Shown: positions 6,796-13,138 of the stretch, one piece after another
How positions within the stretch are numbered: position 1 is the first letter of the stretch
How the letters are laid out: every line of letters starts with the position of its first letter
Source of the DNA: JABWAM01 sp964653025
Lineage (GTDB): Bacteria > Verrucomicrobiota > Verrucomicrobiia > JABWAM01
Direction of reading: 5' to 3'
Length of the DNA: 19,401 bases
Assembly: GCA_964653025.1 (NCBI GenBank)
Contig: CAZZBZ010000064.1
Location: 1-19,401 of the forward strand
The notes under the pieces: model-generated
What the model was told of the DNA's origin: nothing
Seen by the model: only the letters and a program-made list of their open reading frames with translations
The model's database searches: none
Program-made: the position numbers and the translations under genes

Positions 6796-7224
6796 TCAGT
6801 CCTCGCAGGGAGGCTCGCGGCGGGCCTCCTGGGCGTCGAGCCAGCACTGGAGGATCTGCTGGGCGGCGAGTTTGTCCACGACCTCGCGGCGACGTTTTCG
6901 CGAGAGGTCGGCCTCGATCATCATCCGCTCGACGAAGCGGGTGGTCAGGCGCTCGTCCCAGAACTCCACGCGAGCAGGGACGCGGGCGGCGAGGGTCTCG
7001 CCGAAACGGCGCACGGCCTCGGCGGCGGGACCGTAGGTTCCGTTCATGTTCCTGGGCATCCCGAGGACGATCGTGTCGACCTGGCGCTCGGCGACGATCG
7101 CCACGATGCGGGCGAGGGCTTCCTTCGCGGGGACGACCTCGAGGGGGGTGGCGAGCATGCCGATTTCGTCGCCAAGGGCGAGGCCGACCCGCACCGACCC
7201 GAAGTCGATCCCGAGCGCGCGCAT
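6796..7224 (-). CDS. ruvX: Putative pre-16S rRNA nuclease / Holliday junction resolvase-like YqgF
   Basis: 142 residues, the usual size of YqgF/RuvX proteins, which have an RNase H-like fold. They act in the cytoplasm on the 5' end of 16S rRNA and have been proposed as Holliday junction resolvases. Visible signatures are GIDFGSVRVGLAL with the first catalytic Asp at residue 7, the IVLGMPRNMNGTYGP strand-loop, FWDERLTTRFVER with the conserved acidic pair, and the C-terminal KRRREVVDKLAAQQILQ helix containing the final Asp. The start ATG shares its A with the TGA of the upstream holin-like gene (TGATG), which implies translational coupling and fixes this start rather than the longer frame to 7794. 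Confidence 0.93.
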   Translation of the reverse strand: MRALGIDFGSVRVGLALGDEIGMLATPLEVVPAKEALARIVAIVAERQVDTIVLGMPRNMNGTYGPAAEAVRRFGETLAARVPARVEFWDERLTTRFVERMMIEADLSRKRRREVVDKLAAQQILQCWLDAQEARREPPCED

Positions 7225-7634
7225 CAGACGTCGATCACGCGGTTGCCATCCTGCGCGCGCAAGCCGCGGACGGGAGAGTTGACGGATGGCGGATGAGAGA
7301 AGTTGGTGCGGCGCAGGAGCATTCCGATCAGGCTGCAGAGCAGGCTGCCGAGGAAGGCGGCGGTCCATGTGTGGACGACGAAGCCGTGGACCAGGTGGCC
7401 GGTGAGGTAGAAGAGGGCGGTGTTGATGGCGAGGAGGAAAAGGCCGAACGTGGCGATCACGAGGGGGAGACTGAGGAGCACGAGGAGGGGGCGCACGATT
7501 ACGTTGAAGAGGCCGAGGAGAAGGGAGGCGGCGAGGAGCGCGCCCACGCCATGGTACTCGATTCCCGGCACGACGTGGGCCGCGGCCAGCACGGAGAGGG
7601 TCAGCACAATCCATCGTGAGAGAAAGCCCACCAT
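7224..7634 (-). CDS. Phage holin family 4-type membrane protein (YvlD-like)
   Basis: 136 residues with four hydrophobic helices. The motif NVIVRPLLVLLSLPLVIATFGLF is diagnostic of the phage-holin-4 superfamily (YvlD-like), small inner-membrane proteins of unclear physiological role despite the name. A short charged tail (RRTNFSHPP... to RVIDV) follows the last helix. The start ATG 7634 begins directly at the first helix; the frame is open to 7736, but that extension lacks family character. Its stop overlaps the ruvX start by one base, so both are expected on one mRNA. A divergent RodZ-like gene begins 198 nt away. No phage genes are nearby, so this is a chromosomal housekeeping-type copy rather than a lysis gene. 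Confidence 0.85.
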   Translation of the reverse strand: MVGFLSRWIVLTLSVLAAAHVVPGIEYHGVGALLAASLLLGLFNVIVRPLLVLLSLPLVIATFGLFLLAINTALFYLTGHLVHGFVVHTWTAAFLGSLLCSLIGMLLRRTNFSHPPSVNSPVRGLRAQDGNRVIDV

Positions 7635-7760
7635 CGCGACATCCAACCCGGCCGCGGGAGGGCATGCAACCCCGAACGCCCGCGTGGGCGATATTTGCGG
7701 GGTTGGGCCGCCGTCCCGACCGAGAGTGAGGGGCACGGATGGACGGACGGGCGACCGAGA

Positions 7761-7766
7761 GGAGGG
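7761..7766 (+). promoter_or_regulatory. Shine-Dalgarno-like GGAGGG before an alternative start of the RodZ-like gene
   Basis: ggaggg at 7761-7766 lies 9 nt before ATG 7776, in frame with the RodZ-like gene. If used, it would add 19 residues (MDGNFSLAEREISGLSILS) to the family-conserved start at 7833. The 7833 ATG has no such site. Confidence 0.4.
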
Positions 7767-7832
7767 AGTGTGGACATGGATGGAAACTTTTCACTCGCGG
7801 AGCGTGAAATATCCGGGTTATCTATCCTATCC

Positions 7833-8420
7833 ATGCCCACCATTGGCGAAATGTTGCGGGAGGCCCGCGCGAAAAAAGGAGTCTCCGAAGAGGTCGCCGC
7901 GCGCGCTTCCAAGATCAAATTGGAACGCCTGCATGATCTGGAACAGGATCGCTACGACCAGTTTGCGGCGTACATCTACGCGCGAAGTTTTCTCCGCCTT
8001 TACTCGGAATACCTTGGTCTCGACATCGAGGCCATCCTCAAGCGGTTCGCGGAGGAGTACCCTACCCCCCCGCCGAAGCCCGTGTTCGAGATCACGGAGG
8101 AGCAACGGGCATGCTCTCCCCTCATGTCGCGTCCCTCTGTTTCGCTGGGGGGAGATTCCCTGACTCCCGCCGGCAAGATCGTGCTTGGCGCGGCGATCGT
8201 CATCTTTCTTCTTCTCGCGGTGGCGACGTTTTGGGTGATCAAGGGCGAATCGACCTCGGCCGAGGGGAACTCGAGACTGCCGCCTTCCTCGGGAATCGTC
8301 GAACCGCCCTCTCCCGCCGCTCCGGAAACCCTGCCGTCCGTCCCTCCCGTCGCGATTCCTGCCTCCTCGGCCTTTTCCACGAACACCTCCCCGATCGCGC
8401 CCGCCGCCCGCTCCCGGTAG
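7833..8420 (+). CDS. RodZ-like helix-turn-helix membrane protein
   Basis: 195 residues. An N-terminal HTH_25-type domain (about 1-72: IGEMLREARAKKGVSEEVAARASKI ... LEQDRYDQFAAYIYARSFLRLYSEYLGLD) is followed by a Pro-rich linker, one transmembrane helix (about 115-136), and a short Ser/Pro-rich periplasmic tail. This is the architecture of RodZ, which anchors MreB filaments and supports rod shape. The usual periplasmic beta domain is missing, so it is a short form. ATG 7833 matches the family's M-P-T-I-G-E start; ATG 7776 is the alternative because it has a GGAGGG site. The stop is followed after 2 nt by the GTG of rimO. Linkage of this protein type with pgsA is known from Firmicutes (ymfM-pgsA), supporting a membrane/cell-shape operon. 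Confidence 0.82.
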   Translation: MPTIGEMLREARAKKGVSEEVAARASKIKLERLHDLEQDRYDQFAAYIYARSFLRLYSEYLGLDIEAILKRFAEEYPTPPPKPVFEITEEQRACSPLMSRPSVSLGGDSLTPAGKIVLGAAIVIFLLLAVATFWVIKGESTSAEGNSRLPPSSGIVEPPSPAAPETLPSVPPVAIPASSAFSTNTSPIAPAARSR

Positions 8421-8422
8421 CC

Positions 8423-9778
8423 GTGAAATCTTCTGTCCACCTCGTCAGCCTCGGCTGTGCGAAGAATCTGGTGGACTCGGAAGTGATGCTCGGGACGCTC
8501 CTGCGCGCCGGCCATCCCATCGAGGCCGAGGCGCGCGACGCGGAGGTGGTGATCGTAAACACGTGCGGATTCATCGAGCCGGCACGGCGCGAATCCATCG
8601 ACGCGATCCTCCGCGCCGCCGGCACGGACGGTCGCGGGGCGCGCAAGAAGGTGATTGTTGCCGGATGTCTCGCGCAGCGGAGCGCGAAGGAGCTTGCCGC
8701 CGAGATTCCCGAGGTCTCCGCCTTCATCGGAATCAACGAGGTTCCCCGAATCGCGGAGATCGTGGCGCGGGTGTCCAAGGGATTACTGGTCGCGGCGCGT
8801 GACGGCGTCGAAGATCCTCGTTTGCTCGTCAGCCGCAAGCCGACGTGGCTCTATGATTTTGCGGCGCCCCGTTACCAGGTGACTCCCTCCCACTACGCGT
8901 GGGTGAAGATCGCCGAAGGGTGCAACCATCCCTGCGCCTTTTGCTCGATCCCGATCATGCGGGGGCGGCACCGAAGCCGCCCTGCCGCGGACATCGAGGC
9001 CGAAGCGCGTGCGCTCGTGAAAGGAGGAGTGAAGGAACTCCTGTTGATTTCGCAGGACACGACCTGGTATGGGCGCGACCTTGGGGAGAAGGAGGGAATT
9101 GCCGGGCTCGTGCGCCGCCTCGCCGCGATCGAGGGGGACTTCTGGATCCGCCTCCACTACACGCATCCCGCGCACTGGACGACGGAACTGGTTCGGGCGA
9201 TCGCCGAGTGCCCAAAGGTGTGCCGCTACGTGGACATGCCGCTCCAGCACATCCACGACGAGATGCTGTTGAGGATGAGGAGAGAGACGGATCGTGCATG
9301 GATCGAGCGCTGGGTCGGAAAAATCCGGGAGGGAATCACGGGAGTCGTCCTGAGAACAACGTTCATCGTGGGTTTCCCGGGTGAAACGGAGAAGCACTTC
9401 GATGCGCTGCTGCACTTTGTTCGCGACTCGGCCTTTGAGAGGGTGGGGGTATTCGAGTACTCGGAGGAGGAGGGGACCGTGGCCGCACGCATGGAGGGCC
9501 AGGTGGCCACCCGCATTCGGAAGGAACGGCGGCGGCGTCTCATGGCGGCGCAGTGCAGCGTCTCGGCGCGCCTGATGCGCGCCCGTATCGGAGGCGTGGA
9601 GCGCGTGCTTGTGGAAAAGGCGGGGCGCGGCGCGTGGGGGCGCACGATGCGCGAGGCGCCGGGAGTGGACGGGCGGGTCCTCCTGCGAGGGGGAGGCTGG
9701 CGGCGCGGGGAATTCCTCGCGGCCAAGATCGTCGGGTCCACGGACCACGATGTCGCCGCGGAAAGGGTCATCCCATGA
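8423..9778 (+). CDS. rimO: Ribosomal protein S12 methylthiotransferase
   Basis: 451 residues, starting with GTG two bases after the preceding stop; the conserved N-terminal strand HLVSLGCAKNLVDSE begins at once, fixing the start. The N-terminal methylthiotransferase domain holds Cys12, Cys48 (VNTCGF) and Cys82 (AGCLAQR), which ligate the auxiliary [4Fe-4S] cluster. The radical SAM domain has the CxxxCxxC triad at 167, 171 and 174 (EGCNHPCAFCSIP). LISQDTTWYGRDL and the YVDMPLQHIHDEMLLRM strand are typical of RimO rather than MiaB. A C-terminal TRAM-type domain ends the protein. It adds a methylthio group to the conserved aspartate of ribosomal protein S12 in the cytosol. The stop overlaps the pgsA start by 4 nt (ATGA). 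Confidence 0.96.
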   Translation: MKSSVHLVSLGCAKNLVDSEVMLGTLLRAGHPIEAEARDAEVVIVNTCGFIEPARRESIDAILRAAGTDGRGARKKVIVAGCLAQRSAKELAAEIPEVSAFIGINEVPRIAEIVARVSKGLLVAARDGVEDPRLLVSRKPTWLYDFAAPRYQVTPSHYAWVKIAEGCNHPCAFCSIPIMRGRHRSRPAADIEAEARALVKGGVKELLLISQDTTWYGRDLGEKEGIAGLVRRLAAIEGDFWIRLHYTHPAHWTTELVRAIAECPKVCRYVDMPLQHIHDEMLLRMRRETDRAWIERWVGKIREGITGVVLRTTFIVGFPGETEKHFDALLHFVRDSAFERVGVFEYSEEEGTVAARMEGQVATRIRKERRRRLMAAQCSVSARLMRARIGGVERVLVEKAGRGAWGRTMREAPGVDGRVLLRGGGWRRGEFLAAKIVGSTDHDVAAERVIP

Positions 9779-10443
9779 CGCTCGCAAACAAACTCACGCT
9801 TTCCCGTGTGCCGTTAGCGGTGCTCTTCATCGTCTCATTCTTCAACCATCCGTTTCCGCGATTGCTGCCGAACCTCCTCAACCCCGAGGGCCATTCGACC
9901 TTCGCCTTCCTCTGCTTCCTGGCAGCCTGCCTTACCGACTCCTTCGATGGCTGGGTGGCGCGACGGCGGGGGGAGAACTCGGTCTTCGGGGCGCTTTGGG
10001 ACCCGATCGCGGACAAGATCCTTGTTTCCGCGGCGTGGGTGGCTTTCGTGGCGGCGCAGATCATGCCCGCGTGGATCGCCGTGGCCCTACTCTCCCGCGA
10101 CTTTGCGGTCTCCGGGTTGCGGATGGTGGCGGCGCAGCAAGGGGTGGCGCTTGGCGCGGAGAGGGGCGGCAAGATCAAGACCATCCTCCACCTCATCACC
10201 ATCGGGGAGGTCTGTGCGCGGGTTGCGCTGGTGAGTGAGTGGGGGGTGTCCCTCGACGTGACCGCGGTCGAGGCGTTCGAGTTCTGGGGACTCTTTCCCA
10301 TCTGCCTCGCCGCGAGCCTGGGGTCGGGGTGGGTATATTTCCGAGGGGGATGGAGCATGATGCAGTCGGGAATGAATGCTCTCCCCGAAGGAGTGACCCG
10401 GAAAAAAGTGGCCGACGAACGAAAACGCCCGCCGACCCCGTGA
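9775..10443 (+). CDS. pgsA: CDP-diacylglycerol-glycerol-3-phosphate 3-phosphatidyltransferase
   Basis: 222 residues. The complete CDP-alcohol phosphatidyltransferase signature D-x2-D-G-x2-A-R-x8-G-x3-D-x3-D is present, with Asp55, Asp58, Asp76 and Asp80. The N-terminal LANKLTLSRVPLA is the standard PgsA opening. Several transmembrane helices follow, and the ALLSRDF and GKIKT segments fit PgsA. The enzyme converts CDP-diacylglycerol and glycerol 3-phosphate to phosphatidylglycerol phosphate in the inner membrane, the committed step to phosphatidylglycerol. There is a hydrophilic C-terminal tail (residues ~200-222). The start overlaps the rimO stop by 4 nt, so translation is probably coupled. 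It is the last gene of the RodZ-like/rimO/pgsA operon and converges on the isomerase gene; no clear terminator is seen in the 96-nt gap. Confidence 0.94.
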   Translation: MTLANKLTLSRVPLAVLFIVSFFNHPFPRLLPNLLNPEGHSTFAFLCFLAACLTDSFDGWVARRRGENSVFGALWDPIADKILVSAAWVAFVAAQIMPAWIAVALLSRDFAVSGLRMVAAQQGVALGAERGGKIKTILHLITIGEVCARVALVSEWGVSLDVTAVEAFEFWGLFPICLAASLGSGWVYFRGGWSMMQSGMNALPEGVTRKKVADERKRPPTP

Positions 10444-10539
10444 ATCGAAGAGAAGGGGTTCGGCCTACCTGCCCACGTCCTTATCCTTGTCTTTGCCCTT
10501 TTCCGAGTTGCAGGGAACAGACGGCTCGTGCCATCCCGC

Positions 10540-11301
10540 TCATCCGACCAGGGAAGGGGCGATGCGCTTGAGGTTGCGGAAGCTGGTGGTGATGGACTCG
10601 ATCGGCGAGCCCTTGCAGGTGTCCTGCTCGACAATACAGCCCTCCACGCCCATGCCCTCGGCTACCGCGAGGATGCGCGTAAAATCCAGCTCGCCAGTGC
10701 CCACCGGGGCAAAATCGCCCTTGGCATCCATGTCCTTGAGATGGAGGAGCGGGCAGCGGGAGCCAAGCCGCTCCATCCAGGCCACGGGATCCTCCCCTCC
10801 TTTCGCGGCCCAGTAGACATCCAGTTCAAAAGCCACGTTCTTTGGGGTGGTCTCCTCCATCAGCCAGCGAAGGCCGCTGCGGCCATCGTGCTTCTCAAAC
10901 TCCCAGGCGTGGTTGTGGTGGCAGACCCTGACCCCCGAGCCCTTCAGGGTGGCCCCCGCTTTTTCAAGGATGGCAGCCGTGGCGCGGTACCCCTCGGCGT
11001 TGCGCAGTTCAGGGGCGGGACCCGAGCAAACGGCGAACCCCGCGCCGAGGATCGCGCATTCCTTGGCCACAACCTTTGGTTCCTCGGCGAGGCGCCCGAG
11101 GTCGACATGCGCCGAGAACGTGCGAAGGCCGCACCGGTCAAGCACTGCGCGCATAGCGGACGGCTCCTGGCCGTAGGTGCCGGCCAGTTCCACCGCCTTG
11201 TAGCCGGCCTTCGCGACCGCCTTCAGGGTTCCCTCCAGGTCCTTCGCGCACAGTTCCCGTACGGTGTAGAGTTGGAGGGCGAGAGGGTATGGGAGGTTCA
11301 T
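10540..11301 (-). CDS. Sugar phosphate isomerase/epimerase-like TIM barrel protein
   Basis: 253 residues of the xylose-isomerase-like (AP endonuclease 2-type) TIM barrel superfamily. The opening LALQLYTVRELCAKDLEGTLKAVAKAGYKAVEL is typical of this group. Metal-site candidates lie on successive strands: HHNHAWEF (His), ELDVYWAAKGG (Asp/Trp), HLKDMD (His/Asp) and the final IVEQD (Glu). These proteins bind divalent metal and isomerise, epimerise or dehydrate sugars or inositol derivatives; the substrate cannot be told from sequence. The ATG at 11301 is directly preceded on its own strand by eleven C residues and has no Shine-Dalgarno site. The upstream gene on the same strand ends in a hairpin terminator only about 11 nt before the start, so expression of this gene is puzzling. 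Confidence 0.85.
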   Translation of the reverse strand: MNLPYPLALQLYTVRELCAKDLEGTLKAVAKAGYKAVELAGTYGQEPSAMRAVLDRCGLRTFSAHVDLGRLAEEPKVVAKECAILGAGFAVCSGPAPELRNAEGYRATAAILEKAGATLKGSGVRVCHHNHAWEFEKHDGRSGLRWLMEETTPKNVAFELDVYWAAKGGEDPVAWMERLGSRCPLLHLKDMDAKGDFAPVGTGELDFTRILAVAEGMGVEGCIVEQDTCKGSPIESITTSFRNLKRIAPSLVG

Positions 11302-11312
11302 GGGGGGGGGGG
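11302..11312. repeat. 11-nt homopolymer (poly-C on the coding strand) abutting a start codon
   Basis: Eleven consecutive G on the plus strand, i.e. eleven C on the coding strand of the isomerase-like gene, lie immediately before its ATG (11301-11299). They occupy the position where a ribosome binding site would be. Such tracts are prone to slippage in replication and in sequencing. Confidence 0.85.
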
Positions 11313-11352
11313 AAGAAAAACACCCGCTTCCCGCGGGGCGGGAAGCGGGTGT
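11313..11352 (-). terminator. Intrinsic terminator of the 11372-12046 gene
   Basis: A 15-bp perfect stem (11320-11334 with 11338-11352) closes a 3-nt loop. On the minus strand it is followed by the U-rich run UUUUCUU (11319-11313). It starts 20 nt after the stop codon of the membrane-anchored gene. It is the best terminator in the window. Confidence 0.88.
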
Positions 11353-11371
11353 GCGAACGGGCCTTTGCGGG

Positions 11372-12046
11372 TCAGTTCGGAAGCTTGTCTGCCGTTTCCT
11401 TGGTCACGACCTTGTAATACTGGTCAAACCATTCGCGGGATGTGGAGGGCTTTTTGGCGGCGTTCGGGTTCGGCTCGAAGTTCGGGACAATCGCGACCTG
11501 GATCACCCGTTCGTCGAAGAGTTTCTTGAGGCCCATGCCGAACGAGGCAAAGGCGATGATCTTGGGCATCGTCGGGGGAAGCTTGGCAATCTCATCATCC
11601 TTGAGCGTTGGGGCGCCCAGAAAAGAGACAACTGCCTTCGCGTCTCCATGCTTGGCAAGGATCTGGTGGAAGAACTCGCTGGGCAGCCCCATCTCAGGAC
11701 CCACTTCCGCCATCTTCTCGGGCGGCATGCTTTCCGTGGCCGCGATGGAGATATTGCCCTTCTTTTTGATGGCAGTGGTGAAGGCGTTGAGTTGCGCCTC
11801 GACCGTGGGCATCTTCATCTTTTTTGTGTCCAGCGCGACGACGACGATGGATCCCCCGCCCGGTCCCAGCAACTTTGCCGTCTCGTCGGCAAGTACCTCG
11901 CTCACCGCGAGGTAGGGCTTGAGGTTCACCTTCGGGGCCTGTTCGCACTGGGTCACGAATATTGAAATGAGCGAAACTGCGATCGCAAGGATCGCAACCA
12001 GCGTGACGACCGGCTTCTTTTTGTCATCAATTTTGAGCAGGGGCAT
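11372..12046 (-). CDS. Membrane-anchored protein of unknown function
   Basis: 224 residues. A charged N-terminus (MPLLKIDDKKKP) is followed by one hydrophobic helix (about 13-31) and then CEQ; the rest is predicted periplasmic. It is a signal anchor, since Cys34 is not in a convincing lipobox. The soluble part alternates strands and helices (SIVVVALDTKK, KGNISIAATESMPPEKMA, AKAVVSFLGAP, PKIIAFASFGMGLKKLFDERVIQVAIVPN), suggesting a Rossmann-like or periplasmic-binding-protein-like alpha/beta fold, but I do not recognise the family. The ATG 12046 is fixed by an AAGGAGA site 4 nt upstream, although the frame stays open to 12280. A strong terminator follows. It is divergent from the M23 peptidase gene. 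Confidence 0.75.
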   Translation of the reverse strand: MPLLKIDDKKKPVVTLVAILAIAVSLISIFVTQCEQAPKVNLKPYLAVSEVLADETAKLLGPGGGSIVVVALDTKKMKMPTVEAQLNAFTTAIKKKGNISIAATESMPPEKMAEVGPEMGLPSEFFHQILAKHGDAKAVVSFLGAPTLKDDEIAKLPPTMPKIIAFASFGMGLKKLFDERVIQVAIVPNFEPNPNAAKKPSTSREWFDQYYKVVTKETADKLPN

Positions 12047-12050
12047 GAGG

Positions 12051-12057
12051 TCTCCTT
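12051..12057 (-). promoter_or_regulatory. Shine-Dalgarno site deciding the start at 12046
   Basis: The minus strand reads aaggaga, then cctc, then ATG. This is one of the few good Shine-Dalgarno sites in the window, and it rules out the longer open frame upstream. Confidence 0.7.
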
Positions 12058-12303
12058 GGTTGGGGTTGCTGAAGGGGATTGTGCAATTTTTGCCCCCCAT
12101 GTCGAGAAGTTTTGGTTGAAGCCCTCCTCCTTCGGGATTAGCGTGTACCGGCGTCTGGGTCCGCTCAGCGGGCGCACGTACCGAAAAAATCATGATTCTT
12201 CCCACTTCCTTGGAGTTTTCGCTGGAGCTGGGGGAACTCCTTGCGGGGGAGACGGCGGCACGTGAATTTTTCGCCACCATGCTCGCCTGCGCCTGAGAGT
12301 TCT
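12058..12303. promoter_or_regulatory. Divergent intergenic region, presumed promoters, with a 10-bp palindrome
   Basis: It separates the minus-strand membrane-anchored gene from the plus-strand M23 peptidase, so promoters for both should lie here. I could not assign convincing -35/-10 boxes. The perfect palindrome aatcatgatt (12188-12197) in an A-rich patch is the only operator-like feature noticed. Confidence 0.3.
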
Positions 12304-13137
12304 ATGCGCCGCCCCACCGCCATCCTCCTCGGAACCCTTGCCGCCATGGGCTGGGCGCCCCACCCCGCGGCAGCCCTGCCCCCCCTGCTCCATGTCTTCG
12401 CGGAGTTTCCCTCCGAGGGCCTTTCCCAGCGCCCCTGCCTTCCCACGCCCAACACCAAACTTCTCGACGGAGAAACCGAGGGTTTCGCCGCGCGTACGCG
12501 GACCAATCCGACCTACGGTCTTCCCGGATGGACGCGCGGCCAGGGAGGGCGCTTCCACAAGGGAGTGGATATCCTGCCGATCAGCTACGAGCGCAGTTCC
12601 CAGACTGTCTGTATCGAGTACTACGATCCCAGGACCTCCCGCAGCTTTTCCCGGAACGAGCCCGTCCTGATCCCGCGCGACGAGATTTACGCCGTCCTCG
12701 ACGGCAAGGTGGCCGTGGTCAACCCCCGCAGCGAGCGGAGCGGCTACGGTCGCTACATCATGATCGAGCACCACTTCCGCGACGGTTCCCCCTTCATCTC
12801 GATGTATGCCCACCTCGAAGGCGTAGAAGTGGAGGAAGGCCAGGCGGTCCATCGGGGAGACCGCATTGGGCTGATGGGATGCACCTCCTCGAAATCGGTG
12901 GGCCGCCGCTACCTCATGGCGATCCCACACTGCCATTTTGAGGTGGGCCGCGTGATCGACCAAGGCTTCGCCTCCACCAAAGGGGCTCGCGCACTCAGTC
13001 CCCCGATGCTGGGAGGTAAGTACGACCCGCGAAATATCCAACCCTACGACCCGATTGCCTTCTTCCGTGAGTTCCGTGCGCAGTCCTGCTCCGCCGCGAT
13101 GCTCACGAAGGCCAACCCACCCCTCCGTGACAACTGA
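12304..13137 (+). CDS. M23 (LytM-type) peptidoglycan endopeptidase, secreted
   Basis: 277 residues. A probable signal peptide occupies 1-24 (RR, hydrophobic ILLGTLAAMGW, then AAA). The M23 metallopeptidase zinc site looks complete: H85-x3-D89 in RFHKGVDI, H170 in the SMYAHLEG strand and H209-x-H211 in IPHCHFEVG. The core also has VLDGKVAVV, YGRYIMIEHH and VHRGDRIGLMGCTSSKSVG, the usual lipoyl-like beta strands. Active M23 enzymes cut peptide crosslinks in peptidoglycan. A longer stretch between the first two zinc ligands and the core (residues 95-125) is unusual. ATG 12304 gives the signal peptide; the frame upstream to 12241 does not. The stop is 1 nt from the next ATG (TGATATG), so it is probably coupled to the zinc-finger protein. 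Confidence 0.88.
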   Translation: MRRPTAILLGTLAAMGWAPHPAAALPPLLHVFAEFPSEGLSQRPCLPTPNTKLLDGETEGFAARTRTNPTYGLPGWTRGQGGRFHKGVDILPISYERSSQTVCIEYYDPRTSRSFSRNEPVLIPRDEIYAVLDGKVAVVNPRSERSGYGRYIMIEHHFRDGSPFISMYAHLEGVEVEEGQAVHRGDRIGLMGCTSSKSVGRRYLMAIPHCHFEVGRVIDQGFASTKGARALSPPMLGGKYDPRNIQPYDPIAFFREFRAQSCSAAMLTKANPPLRDN

Positions 13138-13138
13138 T

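Noticed and set aside
7224..7634. Holin-like gene as evidence of a prophage
   Set aside because: The family name is misleading: it is a widespread chromosomal YvlD-like membrane protein, and no other phage gene is nearby.
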